A stretch of 20,208 bases of DNA, taken from assembly GCA_029936295.1 (NCBI GenBank), contig JAPYTH010000027.1, positions 1 to 20,208 on the forward strand, written 5' to 3'. Below are positions 1-8,245 of the stretch, piece by piece. This DNA is from TMED109 sp015660425. Its GTDB lineage: Bacteria; Pseudomonadota; Alphaproteobacteria; TMED109. The translations under genes and the position numbers were made by a program. The notes beneath the pieces are model-generated. The model searched no databases. It worked only from the letters and a program-made list of their open reading frames with translations, and had not been told where the DNA came from. Positions within the stretch are counted from its first letter, which is position 1. Each line of letters begins with the position of its first letter.

Positions 1-879
1 GGAACTCATATTTGTCTTAGAAAAATAGATGCTAAAAGCATTTATGAATCAATTGATAAAAACAAAGTTACTCACTTGTGTGGTGCTCCAATAATTTTGT
101 CTATGTTAATTAATGCAAAACCAAAGGAAATTATAAAACTCAAAGATAAAGTTAATATAATGACAGCTGCAGCAGCACCTCCGCCTGCCATTCTATCAGG
201 AATAGAAAAAAAAGGCTTTGCAGTCACTCATGTTTATGGTCTTACAGAAGTCTACGGGCCCGCAGTAATATGCGAGTGGAAGGAAGAGTGGAATAATTTA
301 TCGTCAGAGCCAAAATCAGAAAAAAAAGCAAGACAAGGCGTTCAGTACCCTACACTAGAAGGGCTTTCAATTCGAGACCCCGAAAGCATGAAGGCTGTTC
401 CTAAAGATGGAAAAACTCTAGGTGAAGTAATGATGAGAGGTAATATGGTTATGAAGGGGTATCATAATAATAATAAAACAACTGAAGAATCTTTTTCTGG
501 TGGCTGGTTTCATACTGGCGATTTAGGCATCATGCACAAAGATGGTTATATAGAGTTAAAAGACCGTTCAAAAGATATCATAATTTCTGGCGGGGAAAAT
601 ATTTCTTCAATTGAAATTGAAGAAGTCTTATATAAAAATACGAAAGTTTTAGCTGCTGCAGTAGTTGCGAAACCAAGTGGTAAGTGGGGAGAAACCCCAT
701 GTGCCTTTGTTGAGCTAAAAGATGGTAAAAAGGCAACAGAGAAAGAAATAATTGAATTTTGTAAATTAAATTTAGCTAATTTTAAATGTCCAAAAAACAT
801 TATTTTTCAAATTATTCCTAAAACTTCAACAGGGAAAATTCAAAAATTTCAATTAAGAAAAATTGCAAAAGAAATTTAG
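1..879 (+). CDS. AMP-dependent acyl-CoA synthetase, DmdB/medium-chain type (5' end outside window)
   Basis: This enzyme activates a carboxylic acid to an acyl-adenylate and then to the acyl-CoA. The reading frame is open from base 1, so the N-terminus and the first ATP-binding loop lie outside the window. The visible part carries the adenylation core motif YGLTEVYGP, the GGWFHTGDLG and DRSKDIIISGGENIS segments of the hinge and C-terminal domain, and a terminal PKTSTGKIQK stretch with the catalytic lysine. The wording of these motifs resembles the family that includes 3-methylmercaptopropionyl-CoA ligase (DmdB, DMSP demethylation) and related medium-chain acyl-CoA ligases. The substrate cannot be fixed from motifs, so DMSP use is only an inference. 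It is followed by truA after 5 bp on the same strand. Confidence 0.88.
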   Translation, partial: GTHICLRKIDAKSIYESIDKNKVTHLCGAPIILSMLINAKPKEIIKLKDKVNIMTAAAAPPPAILSGIEKKGFAVTHVYGLTEVYGPAVICEWKEEWNNLSSEPKSEKKARQGVQYPTLEGLSIRDPESMKAVPKDGKTLGEVMMRGNMVMKGYHNNNKTTEESFSGGWFHTGDLGIMHKDGYIELKDRSKDIIISGGENISSIEIEEVLYKNTKVLAAAVVAKPSGKWGETPCAFVELKDGKKATEKEIIEFCKLNLANFKCPKNIIFQIIPKTSTGKIQKFQLRKIAKEI

Positions 880-884
880 GCACC

Positions 885-1649
885 ATGACAAGGTATAAAG
901 TAACAATAGAGTATGATGGTAAAAATTTTTGTGGTTGGCAAAATCAAAAAAATTTATTAACAGTTCAAGGGACAATTGAAAAAAGTCTGTACAAGTTCTG
1001 TGGAAAAAAAATTTCTATATTCGGCGCAGGAAGGACAGATACTGGGGTACATGCTTCAGGGCAAGTAGCACACTTCGACCTAAATGAAGATTCATTGGAG
1101 GACCAAAATGGTAAGCTCGGAAAATTAACAATGGGTTTAAATTTTTATTTATCACGAATATGTAAAAATGAAATTTCTATAATTGAAACGCATAAAGTAG
1201 AAGAAAAATTTCATGCCCGTTTTTCAGCTAAAGGAAGAAAATATAAATATACTATTTTAAACAAAAGAACCGCTTCTCCATTATTAAAAGATAAAACTTG
1301 GAGAGTACCTCTAACTTTAAATCTTCAATTAATGCAAAAAGCCTCTACTTTACTTATTGGAAAACATGACTTCTCTGCCTTTAGATCCATTGAATGCCAA
1401 GCTAAATCACCAATAAAAACAATAGACAGTATTCATATAATCAAAAACAAAGAATTAATAGAAATATACGTGGAAGCGAAGTCTTTTTTAATGAATCAAG
1501 TCAGAATTATAACAGGAACATTAGTTGAAATTGGTTTAAATAAAAAAACAGAGAAAGATATTTTAATGGCACTTAAATCTCATACAAGAAATTATGCGGG
1601 CGTCACTGCTCCTCCTCACGCATTAGTTTTAGAGCAAGTTATTTATTAG
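885..1649 (+). CDS. truA: tRNA pseudouridine(38-40) synthase TruA
   Basis: TruA converts uridines 38-40 in the anticodon stem-loop of many tRNAs to pseudouridine in the cytoplasm. The protein is 254 residues, a normal length for the family. It starts with the family-typical YKVTIEYDGKNFCGWQNQ segment. The GAGRTDTGVHA motif at about 47-57 contains the catalytic aspartate, Asp52. A conserved FSAFRS stretch and a C-terminal FLMNQVRIITGTLVEIG segment are also present. The ATG at 885 follows the stop of the upstream acyl-CoA ligase by 5 bp, and an AGG in TTAGGCACC overlapping that stop can act as ribosome binding site, so the two are probably co-transcribed. Its 3' end faces the DMT permease gene with a 9 bp gap. 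Confidence 0.96.
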   Translation: MTRYKVTIEYDGKNFCGWQNQKNLLTVQGTIEKSLYKFCGKKISIFGAGRTDTGVHASGQVAHFDLNEDSLEDQNGKLGKLTMGLNFYLSRICKNEISIIETHKVEEKFHARFSAKGRKYKYTILNKRTASPLLKDKTWRVPLTLNLQLMQKASTLLIGKHDFSAFRSIECQAKSPIKTIDSIHIIKNKELIEIYVEAKSFLMNQVRIITGTLVEIGLNKKTEKDILMALKSHTRNYAGVTAPPHALVLEQVIY

Positions 1650-1658
1650 AAATAATTT

Positions 1659-2573
1659 TTAGGCGGTTTTTTTAAAGGTGTATATTCCAGAGGCTACTAT
1701 TAATAAGGCCCCTAAAAAAGTTTGCAAGCTTGGAATAGAGAAAAAGAAAAAATATCCAAATAAAGTTGCCCAGATTATATGAGTATAGCTTATCGGGGCC
1801 AAAGTAATAGCTTTAGCTTTAGCATAAGCTCCTAATATTAAAAATTGTCCTATTGCGCCAAATAAGCCAACAATTATTAAAAAGCTCCATTCAAAAGAGT
1901 TGGGTGCTTTCCAAGCTTGCATTCCTGAGGCAGGGTCATAATTTATTAAAACTAAAAATGTAGTACCCAATAATCCTGCGGCTCCAGAAAACAACAAACT
2001 AGTTATAGCTGGTTCAACAGGCGCTAAAATTCTAGTCCCAATTTGATATAAAGAATAAAATAAGGCCCCAGCAATCCCATATAGTATTCCTGACAACCAA
2101 TACATATCTATTTTTGTTGAACCTATAATATTATTAGGGTTAATAACTATAATCATACCTATAAAGCCTACTATTACAGCGAGCCAGGTAGAATAATTAA
2201 CTTTTTCTTTTAATATTAAAGGCGATAGCATCGTAGTTATTAATGGAGAAAAAAATAATATAATTGTAGCCTCTGCAAGAGAAAGCCTAGACAGTGATGT
2301 AAAAAAACAATATGTCATAAGCAACAGCGCTATTGAGCGTAATATTTGTACTTTGACTAACTTAGGAAATTTAATACCAGATTTATAGCCAATTAGTTCT
2401 AAAAATATTACTATAATAAAAATTATAGCAAAATGAAAAGTGTATCTAGCCCAAACTATCTGAGAAACTGAAAAAGTATCTGATAAATATTTAGCCAATG
2501 CCTCCATAGTTGCAAAGGATAATAATGTAATAACATAAATCAATATGCCTGATTTTTCATTATCAATATGCAC
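1659..2573 (-). CDS. EamA/DMT-superfamily inner-membrane permease
   Basis: This is a polytopic membrane protein of the drug/metabolite transporter superfamily. It has 304 residues and about ten hydrophobic segments in two repeated EamA halves (roughly 10-140 and 155-300). The first half contains the typical sequence around SLAEATIILFFSPLITTMLSP (about 96-116), and the second ends with the family-typical AIGQFLILGAYAKAKA and a hydrophobic tail. Members export or import small metabolites; nothing here points to a substrate. The start is a GTG at 2573; the nearby ATG is out of frame. It lies 21 bp downstream of dapE on the same strand and is probably co-transcribed with it, but a link to lysine metabolism is not shown. 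Confidence 0.88.
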   Translation of the reverse strand: MHIDNEKSGILIYVITLLSFATMEALAKYLSDTFSVSQIVWARYTFHFAIIFIIVIFLELIGYKSGIKFPKLVKVQILRSIALLLMTYCFFTSLSRLSLAEATIILFFSPLITTMLSPLILKEKVNYSTWLAVIVGFIGMIIVINPNNIIGSTKIDMYWLSGILYGIAGALFYSLYQIGTRILAPVEPAITSLLFSGAAGLLGTTFLVLINYDPASGMQAWKAPNSFEWSFLIIVGLFGAIGQFLILGAYAKAKAITLAPISYTHIIWATLFGYFFFFSIPSLQTFLGALLIVASGIYTFKKTA

Positions 2574-2594
2574 TAAAGTTTACAAACTGTATCA

Positions 2595-3791
2595 TTAATA
2601 CTGATTTTCCTGATATTTTTTAATAATGTTATAATAAATTTGGGTTAAGGACTCTAAATCATTGAGTGATATTGATTCATCTATTTGATGCATATTTTTT
2701 CCTACCAGACCAAATTCTACAACATTGCAAATATCTTTAATAAACCTGGCATCAGAAGTTCCGCCACTTGTAGAAAGTTCTGGTTCTATTCCTGTATTTT
2801 CTTTTATAGTGCTGGCCACTATTTCTATAAAATTATCCGGTTCAGTTATAAAAGGGCTTCCACTTAGTTCAGTATTTAATTCCCATGAAAAATTATCCTT
2901 ATCATAAGATATAGACTTAATTGTGTTTTTAATTTTTTCTACTAAACTTTCTTCAGATTGAAGAGTATTAAAACGTATATTAAATTTTGCTTCTATTTTT
3001 GAAGGAATTACATTTGAAACTAAATTACCAGTGTCAATAGAAATAAATTCCATATTTGAAGATTGAAAATGCTTATTTCCATCATCTAATTTTAAACTAG
3101 ATAGTACGGAAACAAAATTCGACATTATAGGCAAAGGATTTGATGCTTTTTTAGGGTAAGCTACATGACCTTCTTTTCCATTTATAATTAAAGTGCCGTG
3201 CAGACTACCTCTTCTTCCAATTTTAATCATTTCTCCTAATTTGTTAGGATTGGTAGGTTCACCTACAATACAATGATCTATCGTTTCTCCGATTGCTTTA
3301 ATCTTAGGAAGCATAGATTTAGTTCCATGTTTTGCAGGACCTTCTTCGTCGCCAGTGAGCAAAAAACTAATACTGAAAGTTTTATTATAATCATTAAGAT
3401 GCCTTGCAAAAGCTGCAATAAAAGCAGCAATTGAACCTTTCATATCTGAAGCCCCTCTTCCAATTAACAAACCGTCATGAACCTTGGCTGCATAAGGGGG
3501 AAATTGCCAATTTTCTTTATCTCCTGCTGGCACCACATCTGTATGTCCTGCAAAACATAAATTTTTTCCATTACCCGTCTTGGCGTAAAGGTTATTTACT
3601 AAAGCCTCCTTGCCTATTCCATTAATATCACCCGAAGGCATTCTAAAGCACTCAAAACCTAATACTTCTAAAATTTGTTCTATAAAAAACAGTGCCCCTT
3701 CATCTTTTGGGGTCTCAGAAGGAAACTTAATTAATTCTTTAGCTATATACAAAGGGTCTGTAAGCTGATTTTTTTTAATATTAAAATTCAA
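2595..3791 (-). CDS. dapE: Succinyl-diaminopimelate desuccinylase DapE
   Basis: DapE is a cytoplasmic M20-family metallohydrolase that removes succinate from N-succinyl-LL-diaminopimelate, in the pathway to lysine and meso-DAP for peptidoglycan. The 398-residue protein shows the di-metal site: His83 and Asp85 in AGHTDVVPAG, Asp116 in GRGASDMKG, Glu149/Glu150 in LTGDEEGP, Glu178 in VGEPTN and His368 in GKNMHQIDES. The GGTSDARF motif at about 343-350 is typical of DapE and argues against acetylornithine deacetylase. The start is a TTG at 3789-3791, because an in-frame TGA lies just upstream and no ATG is available; a GAAAG precedes it by about 9 bp. It heads a minus-strand pair with the DMT permease and is divergent from the EVE-domain gene. 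Confidence 0.95.
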   Translation of the reverse strand: MNFNIKKNQLTDPLYIAKELIKFPSETPKDEGALFFIEQILEVLGFECFRMPSGDINGIGKEALVNNLYAKTGNGKNLCFAGHTDVVPAGDKENWQFPPYAAKVHDGLLIGRGASDMKGSIAAFIAAFARHLNDYNKTFSISFLLTGDEEGPAKHGTKSMLPKIKAIGETIDHCIVGEPTNPNKLGEMIKIGRRGSLHGTLIINGKEGHVAYPKKASNPLPIMSNFVSVLSSLKLDDGNKHFQSSNMEFISIDTGNLVSNVIPSKIEAKFNIRFNTLQSEESLVEKIKNTIKSISYDKDNFSWELNTELSGSPFITEPDNFIEIVASTIKENTGIEPELSTSGGTSDARFIKDICNVVEFGLVGKNMHQIDESISLNDLESLTQIYYNIIKKYQENQY

Positions 3792-3843
3792 AAATTTAAA
3801 CTTTCATTATTTTTATAAAATTTATATTTCAAATAATTACTTA

Positions 3844-3873
3844 TTGGAACATGTTAAATTATAAGACTATAGT
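3844..3873 (+). promoter_or_regulatory. Candidate sigma70-type promoter for the EVE-Rieske genes
   Basis: TTGGAA (3844-3849) and TATAGT (3868-3873) are separated by 18 bp, matching the -35 and -10 consensus at 4/6 and 5/6 positions. The predicted transcript would begin near 3880, about 30 bases before the ATG at 3909. The site lies in the 117 bp gap between the divergent dapE and EVE genes. In such AT-rich DNA chance matches are common. Confidence 0.4.
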
Positions 3874-3908
3874 CAATTAAGAAATATTTTAATTAATAGG
3901 AATATATT

Positions 3909-4334
3909 ATGGCATATTGGTTATTTAAATCAGAACCTGGAACATGGTCATGGGAAGATCAAGTGAATAAAGGGGAAATAGGAGAAGGATGGGATGGAGT
4001 AAGAAATTATCAAGCCAATAATAATATGAAGAAAATGAAAGTGGGAGATTTAGGTTTTTTCTATCATTCAGTTAAAGAAAAACAGATTGTAGGTATAGTA
4101 AAAATAATAGGGGAACACAGGCCTGACCCAACTGACAAAAAAAATATATTTGGAATGGTCATAATAGAAGCCGTTCAAGAAGTTAAAAAATTTGTAACTT
4201 TAGCAGAAATAAAGTCCAATGAAAACTTGGCAGATTTAGCCCTTATAAAGCAAGCAAGACTCTCAGTAGTTCCTGTCTCTAAAGAGCACTGGAAAGAGAT
4301 TTGCAAAATGGCTAAGACCGCAAGTTATTTTTAA
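3909..4334 (+). CDS. EVE domain-containing protein
   Basis: This 141-residue protein is a single EVE domain, a PUA-like fold related to thymocyte nuclear protein 1 (THYN1) that is thought to bind modified bases in DNA or RNA. The family signature is clear: YWLFKSEP at 3-10, WDGVRNYQA at 28-36, and a GDLGFFYHS stretch at 46-54, with a VGIV strand after it. Length and single-domain form are those of common bacterial members, whose cellular role is not established. The ATG at 3909 has an AGGAA five to nine bases upstream. The Rieske gene follows closely on the same strand, and acs follows that. It stands among housekeeping genes with no restriction enzyme fused or nearby, so I do not assign it to a defence function. 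Confidence 0.9.
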   Translation: MAYWLFKSEPGTWSWEDQVNKGEIGEGWDGVRNYQANNNMKKMKVGDLGFFYHSVKEKQIVGIVKIIGEHRPDPTDKKNIFGMVIIEAVQEVKKFVTLAEIKSNENLADLALIKQARLSVVPVSKEHWKEICKMAKTASYF

Positions 4335-4367
4335 AAAATGCATAATATTTATGAAGCTACAGGTATT

Positions 4368-4697
4368 ATGAAAAATACTAAACTATGTAAAGTAGAAGAT
4401 TTAAAAGAAGCAAAAGCTTTGGTTATAAAAGGTGATAATAAATACTTGCCTGGCATTATTATTTATAAGGGAACAGCATCTATTCATATATGGTATAATA
4501 ATTGTCCTCATGCTAATTTAACTTTGGATTTAATAGAAGGAAAAGTGCAGTCAAAAAATAATGATTTACTTTGTGCTAATCATGGGGCCAAATTTAACCC
4601 GGAAACAGGGGAGTGTATGAAAGGACCTTGTAAAAATTCTTTTTTAACAATTTTTCCTTTTAAAATAATAAATAATTACTTAATTGCTGGAAATTAG
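4368..4697 (+). CDS. Small Rieske [2Fe-2S] ferredoxin-like protein
   Basis: This soluble protein of about 109 residues has a Rieske-type cluster-binding site: Cys-Pro-His followed after 20 residues by Cys-Ala-Asn-His (C56, H58, C79, H82 if numbered from the first ATG at 4338). The nearby GECMKGPC stretch is also typical of a small alphaproteobacterial Rieske group. It has no membrane anchor or signal, which argues against a cytochrome bc1 subunit. It could transfer electrons to an oxygenase or act as a redox protein; no partner enzyme is present here. I prefer the ATG at 4368, preceded by CAGG and placed just before the KLCKVEDL start of the domain. The upstream ATG at 4338, 3 bp after the EVE stop, would add ten residues but lacks a binding site. 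Confidence 0.87.
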   Translation: MKNTKLCKVEDLKEAKALVIKGDNKYLPGIIIYKGTASIHIWYNNCPHANLTLDLIEGKVQSKNNDLLCANHGAKFNPETGECMKGPCKNSFLTIFPFKIINNYLIAGN

Positions 4698-4731
4698 TCT
4701 GAACTTTAACTAATAATAATATTAAATTGGC

Positions 4732-4736
4732 GGAGG
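4732..4736 (+). promoter_or_regulatory. Strong ribosome binding site of acs
   Basis: GGAGG lies 7 bases before the ATG at 4744. It is one of the best Shine-Dalgarno matches in a window where most are weak, suggesting that acetyl-CoA synthetase is translated strongly. Confidence 0.75.
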
Positions 4737-4743
4737 TATAAAC

Positions 4744-6687
4744 ATGAGCAATCATTTAATTAAAATTAAAAACCAATGGAAAGAAAACGCTCTAATAAAT
4801 GAAGATAAATATATAGCGTTGTATAAACAATCTATTGAAAACCCTGAAATATTTTGGGGAGAACAAGCTAAATGTATTGATTGGTTTACGCCATTTACTA
4901 AAGACTCTATTAAAAAAATTAATTTTTCTAAAGATAACTTAGAAATAAAATGGTTTTATAATGGTAAATTGAACGTTTCATATAATTGCATAGATAGACA
5001 CTTGGAAACAAAAGGAAGCAAAACTGCAATCATATGGGAAGGCGACGACCCTCAAGAAAGCAAGCATATTACATATAAAGAATTACATAAAGAGGTCTGC
5101 CTAATGGCTAATGTTTTAAAAAGCAAAGGTGTTGAAAAAGGTGATAGAGTTACTATTTATATGCCCATGATACCTGAAGCTACATATGCAATGCTAGCCT
5201 GTGCAAGAGTAGGTGCTATTCACTCGGTTGTCTTTGGAGGGTTTTCTCCAGATAGTATTGCAGATCGCATTATAGATTGTAAATCAGACTATGTTATTAC
5301 AGCGGATGAAGGCTATAGAGCTGGTAAAATTATACCTTTAAAAAATAATGTGGATGCTGCTCTAAAGAGATGCAAAAATGTAAAAAGTGTTTTAGTTATA
5401 AAAAGAACTGGGAACGCAATAAATATGATTCCTAATAGAGATGTGTGGTGGCATGAAGAAAAGCTAAAAGTTAGTACTGAATGTGCACCTGCTATTATGG
5501 ATGCTGAAGACCCTCTATTTATTTTATATACTTCGGGATCTACAGGAAAGCCTAAAGGTGTTCTGCATACTTCTGGAGGATATATTGTCTATGCCTCAAT
5601 TACACATAAATATATATTTGATTATAAAGAAAATGAAGTTTATTGGTGCACCGCTGATGTGGGCTGGGTCACAGGTCATTCTTATATTGTTTATGGCCCC
5701 TTAGCTAATGGGGCTAAAACTCTAATGTTTGAGGGCGTACCTAATTATCCAAACTCATCAAGATTCTGGCAAGTGGTTGACAAACATAAAGTTAATATAT
5801 TTTATACAGCGCCAACGGCTATTAGAGCATTAATGAAAGAAGGAGATGATCCAGTTAAGTCAACAAATAGAGACAGTCTTAGAGTTTTAGGAAGTGTAGG
5901 AGAACCAATCAATCCCGAGGCATGGAATTGGTATTATAAAGTTATAGGCTCTGAAAAATGTCCCGTCGTAGATACTTGGTGGCAAACAGAAACTGGTGGA
6001 ATATTAATTAGCCCTCTTCCAGGAGCCATTGACCTAAAACCTGGTTCAGCAACTAAACCTTTCTTTGGCATTTCTCCTGCCTTAGTTGATAATGATGGAA
6101 ATAAGCTTGAAGGAGAAGCTGAAGGAAATTTAGTACTAGAAACATCTTGGCCGGGACAAATGCGAAGTGTTTACGGTGACCATAAACGGTTTGCTGAAAC
6201 TTATTTTTCTACATTTAATAATGTGTACTTTACTGGCGATGGTGCAAAAAGAGATGCAGATGGATATTGGTGGATAACAGGAAGGGTAGATGATGTCATT
6301 AATGTTAGTGGTCATAGAATGGGAACAGCAGAGGTAGAAAGCGCCTTAGTTTCAAATAAAAATGTCGCAGAATCTGCTGTAGTTGGATATCCACATGATA
6401 TAAAAGGTCAGGGTATATATGCATATGTTACATTAACTGATAATACAATTCCTTCGGAAGAGCTAAAAAAAGAATTGATAAAAGGGGTTAGAAAAGAGAT
6501 AGGTCCTATTGCCACTCCGGATCTTATCCAATGGGCGCCCAGTCTACCTAAGACTCGCTCTGGAAAAATTATGCGTAGAATTCTTAGAAAAATTGCTGCC
6601 AACGAACATGATCAACTTGGAGACATATCCACTCTTGCTGATCCCAGTGTTGTAAAAGAATTACTTGATAATAGAATGAACAAATAA
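4744..6687 (+). CDS. acs: Acetyl-CoA synthetase
   Basis: Acs activates acetate to acetyl-CoA through acetyl-AMP, in the cytoplasm. At 647 residues it has the family's usual full length. The ATP-binding loop YTSGSTGKPKGVLHT spans about 262-276. The VDTWWQTETGG motif at about 409-419 includes Trp413, the tryptophan that restricts the acyl pocket to acetate in Salmonella Acs. SGHRMGTAEVESALV marks the C-terminal domain, and PKTRSGKIMRR contains Lys608, the lysine that is reversibly acetylated in well-studied Acs proteins. I see no acetyltransferase gene nearby. The gene is preceded by a strong GGAGG site and lies 46 bp after the Rieske gene, perhaps in the same transcript. Its stop is 2 bp from the end of the convergent DUF1674 gene. 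Confidence 0.97.
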   Translation: MSNHLIKIKNQWKENALINEDKYIALYKQSIENPEIFWGEQAKCIDWFTPFTKDSIKKINFSKDNLEIKWFYNGKLNVSYNCIDRHLETKGSKTAIIWEGDDPQESKHITYKELHKEVCLMANVLKSKGVEKGDRVTIYMPMIPEATYAMLACARVGAIHSVVFGGFSPDSIADRIIDCKSDYVITADEGYRAGKIIPLKNNVDAALKRCKNVKSVLVIKRTGNAINMIPNRDVWWHEEKLKVSTECAPAIMDAEDPLFILYTSGSTGKPKGVLHTSGGYIVYASITHKYIFDYKENEVYWCTADVGWVTGHSYIVYGPLANGAKTLMFEGVPNYPNSSRFWQVVDKHKVNIFYTAPTAIRALMKEGDDPVKSTNRDSLRVLGSVGEPINPEAWNWYYKVIGSEKCPVVDTWWQTETGGILISPLPGAIDLKPGSATKPFFGISPALVDNDGNKLEGEAEGNLVLETSWPGQMRSVYGDHKRFAETYFSTFNNVYFTGDGAKRDADGYWWITGRVDDVINVSGHRMGTAEVESALVSNKNVAESAVVGYPHDIKGQGIYAYVTLTDNTIPSEELKKELIKGVRKEIGPIATPDLIQWAPSLPKTRSGKIMRRILRKIAANEHDQLGDISTLADPSVVKELLDNRMNK

Positions 6688-6689
6688 TT

Positions 6690-6833
6690 TTAAAAATCGG
6701 TTACTCTGCCGTTCTTTTCCCAATCTCCATATCTAGTAGGCTCAGGGCCTTTTTGGCCTCCTATTTCTTTTTTTCTTTTAAGCTCTTTATATTTTTTTAG
6801 ATTCTTCTTATCACTTATTTTAAGTTTTTTCAT
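6690..6833 (-). CDS. DUF1674 / SDHAF4-like succinate dehydrogenase assembly factor (47 residues)
   Basis: A 47-codon gene starts with ATG at 6833 and ends with TAA at 6690. The first half is Lys-rich (KKLKISDKKNLKKYKELKR), and the C-terminal half is the DUF1674 signature: GGQKGPEPTRYGDWEKNGR followed by VTDF. The eukaryotic homologue SDHAF4 binds the flavinylated catalytic subunit of succinate dehydrogenase and helps its assembly; the bacterial protein is inferred to do the same. A GAGG is placed 7 bases before the ATG. In many alphaproteobacteria a DUF1674 gene sits beside rsmB, as here, where the two are divergent across 73 bp. The motif's exact fit, the start, the binding site and the position make it real despite its size. 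The last residues read RVTDF where many relatives have a Cys. Confidence 0.9.
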   Translation of the reverse strand: MKKLKISDKKNLKKYKELKRKKEIGGQKGPEPTRYGDWEKNGRVTDF

Positions 6834-6848
6834 ATAATAGCCTCAAAA

Positions 6849-6877
6849 TTTATACTAAAGTATTAAACATATACCAA
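6849..6877 (-). promoter_or_regulatory. Weak candidate promoter for the DUF1674 gene
   Basis: On the minus strand TTGGTA (6877-6872) and TATAAA (6854-6849) are 17 bp apart, in the 73 bp gap divergent from rsmB. The resulting leader would be only about 10 bases, with the GAGG site almost at its 5' end, which makes this a tentative call. Confidence 0.28.
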
Positions 6878-6906
6878 CTTAAGAAAACAAAGAAAACAAA
6901 TACCAA

Positions 6907-8199
6907 ATGCTAATTGATAATAAAAATCCAAGAATTCAAGCAATTATAGAAATTGCGAACATACTAAATGGCAACAACTACAAACCATCTGATAATGGAG
7001 ATACATTTTACAAATCTATACTCGGTATAACAGTAAGAAGATTAGGTGAAATTCAATTTCATTTAGCAAAGTATATAAAAAAGCCTCTTAAACAGAAACA
7101 AAATATCATTAAGGCAAATTTAATTATTGGGACTAGCCAAATATTATATATGAGAGTTCCTATCTATGCTGCAGTTAATGCAAGTGTAGAAATTGCTAAA
7201 ATTCAATCCCCTCACCATGTTAAATTTATAAATGCCATATTAAGACAAATTGCAAGAGATTTTGAAAGCAATGAAATTAAAAATTTAGATTCTTTAATTA
7301 ATGTACCTATAGAAATTATAAACAGATGGAAACAAAATATTTTCCAAAAGGATTTAAAAAAGATAGCTAAACAACACCTCATAATTCCTCCTGCCTTAGA
7401 TATAGCTTTATCAAGGCACGAAAAAATTGACCCATGGTGTGACAAATTAAAGGGCACAATTTTTGGAAAAAATAATATTAGACTTACAAATAATTATGGA
7501 AAAATTGATAATTTATTTGGCTACCATCAAGGTGTATGGTGGATACAGGATTTAGCAGCACAACTACCAGCAAAAATATTATTAGCTTCTGTAAAGAATA
7601 ATGCAAACGTTATAGATATGTGTGCCGCACCAGGAGGCAAAACAGCACAACTATTAACAAATGATTTAAATGTTATATCTATAGAATCTAATTTAAAACG
7701 TGCAAAACTTTTAAAAGAAAACCTTAAGAGACTAAATTTAAAAACCAAATTAACCATACAAGATGCTAACAAATATAAAGTAGAAAACTTAGTTGATGCA
7801 GTATTGCTTGATGCTCCTTGCACTTCTACTGGAACAGTCAGAAAAAATCCTGATGTTTTATGGAGGCTCACTGCCAAGAAAAATAATTTTTCAAGGATTT
7901 TAAATACTTTAATTGTTACACAAAAAAATCTATTAAATTCGGCATCCATAATGTTAAAACCTGGAGGGAAACTTATATATTCTGTTTGTTCTTTAGAAAA
8001 AGAAGAAGGAGAAAATCAAATTATTGATTTTATAAAAAATAATAGTAATTTTATAATAAGTCCTATAGATAAAAATGAAATAGATATTACGGAGGAAGCA
8101 ATTACTAAGAAAGGTTTTATAAGAACTTTCCCATATTTTAGTAAAGAGCTCGGGGGTATGGATGGTTTTTTTATAGCAAGATTGGAAAAAACAAACTAA
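6907..8199 (+). CDS. rsmB: 16S rRNA (cytosine(967)-C5)-methyltransferase RsmB
   Basis: RsmB (Sun/Fmu) methylates C967 of 16S rRNA using S-adenosylmethionine. The 430-residue protein has an N-terminal NusB-like RNA-binding domain (about 8-145) and a C-terminal Rossmann-fold methyltransferase domain. MCAAPGGKTAQL at 238-249 binds SAM. The two cysteines of the m5C mechanism are Cys305 in LDAPCTSTGT and Cys361 in YSVCSLEKEEGENQ; the NPDVLW motif follows the first. The start ATG at 6907 lies 73 bp from the divergent DUF1674 gene and lacks a strong Shine-Dalgarno sequence. It begins a plus-strand run rsmB-rpe-heparinase that I recall as common in alphaproteobacteria. Confidence 0.94.
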   Translation: MLIDNKNPRIQAIIEIANILNGNNYKPSDNGDTFYKSILGITVRRLGEIQFHLAKYIKKPLKQKQNIIKANLIIGTSQILYMRVPIYAAVNASVEIAKIQSPHHVKFINAILRQIARDFESNEIKNLDSLINVPIEIINRWKQNIFQKDLKKIAKQHLIIPPALDIALSRHEKIDPWCDKLKGTIFGKNNIRLTNNYGKIDNLFGYHQGVWWIQDLAAQLPAKILLASVKNNANVIDMCAAPGGKTAQLLTNDLNVISIESNLKRAKLLKENLKRLNLKTKLTIQDANKYKVENLVDAVLLDAPCTSTGTVRKNPDVLWRLTAKKNNFSRILNTLIVTQKNLLNSASIMLKPGGKLIYSVCSLEKEEGENQIIDFIKNNSNFIISPIDKNEIDITEEAITKKGFIRTFPYFSKELGGMDGFFIARLEKTN

Positions 8200-8245
8200 A
8201 CATATAGATAATTATAATTTAATAAATAGATAGATTGATTTTATA

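Noticed and set aside
3909..4697. EVE-domain and Rieske genes as part of a modified-base defence or restriction system.
   Set aside because: The EVE protein is a stand-alone domain among housekeeping genes, with no nuclease, helicase or methyltransferase partner nearby.
7527..7949. Long open frame on the minus strand inside rsmB, and similar antisense frames inside acs, the WbpM-type gene, rpe and truA.
   Set aside because: They lie wholly opposite strongly recognised proteins, their translations show no family motifs, and low stop density on the opposite strand explains them.
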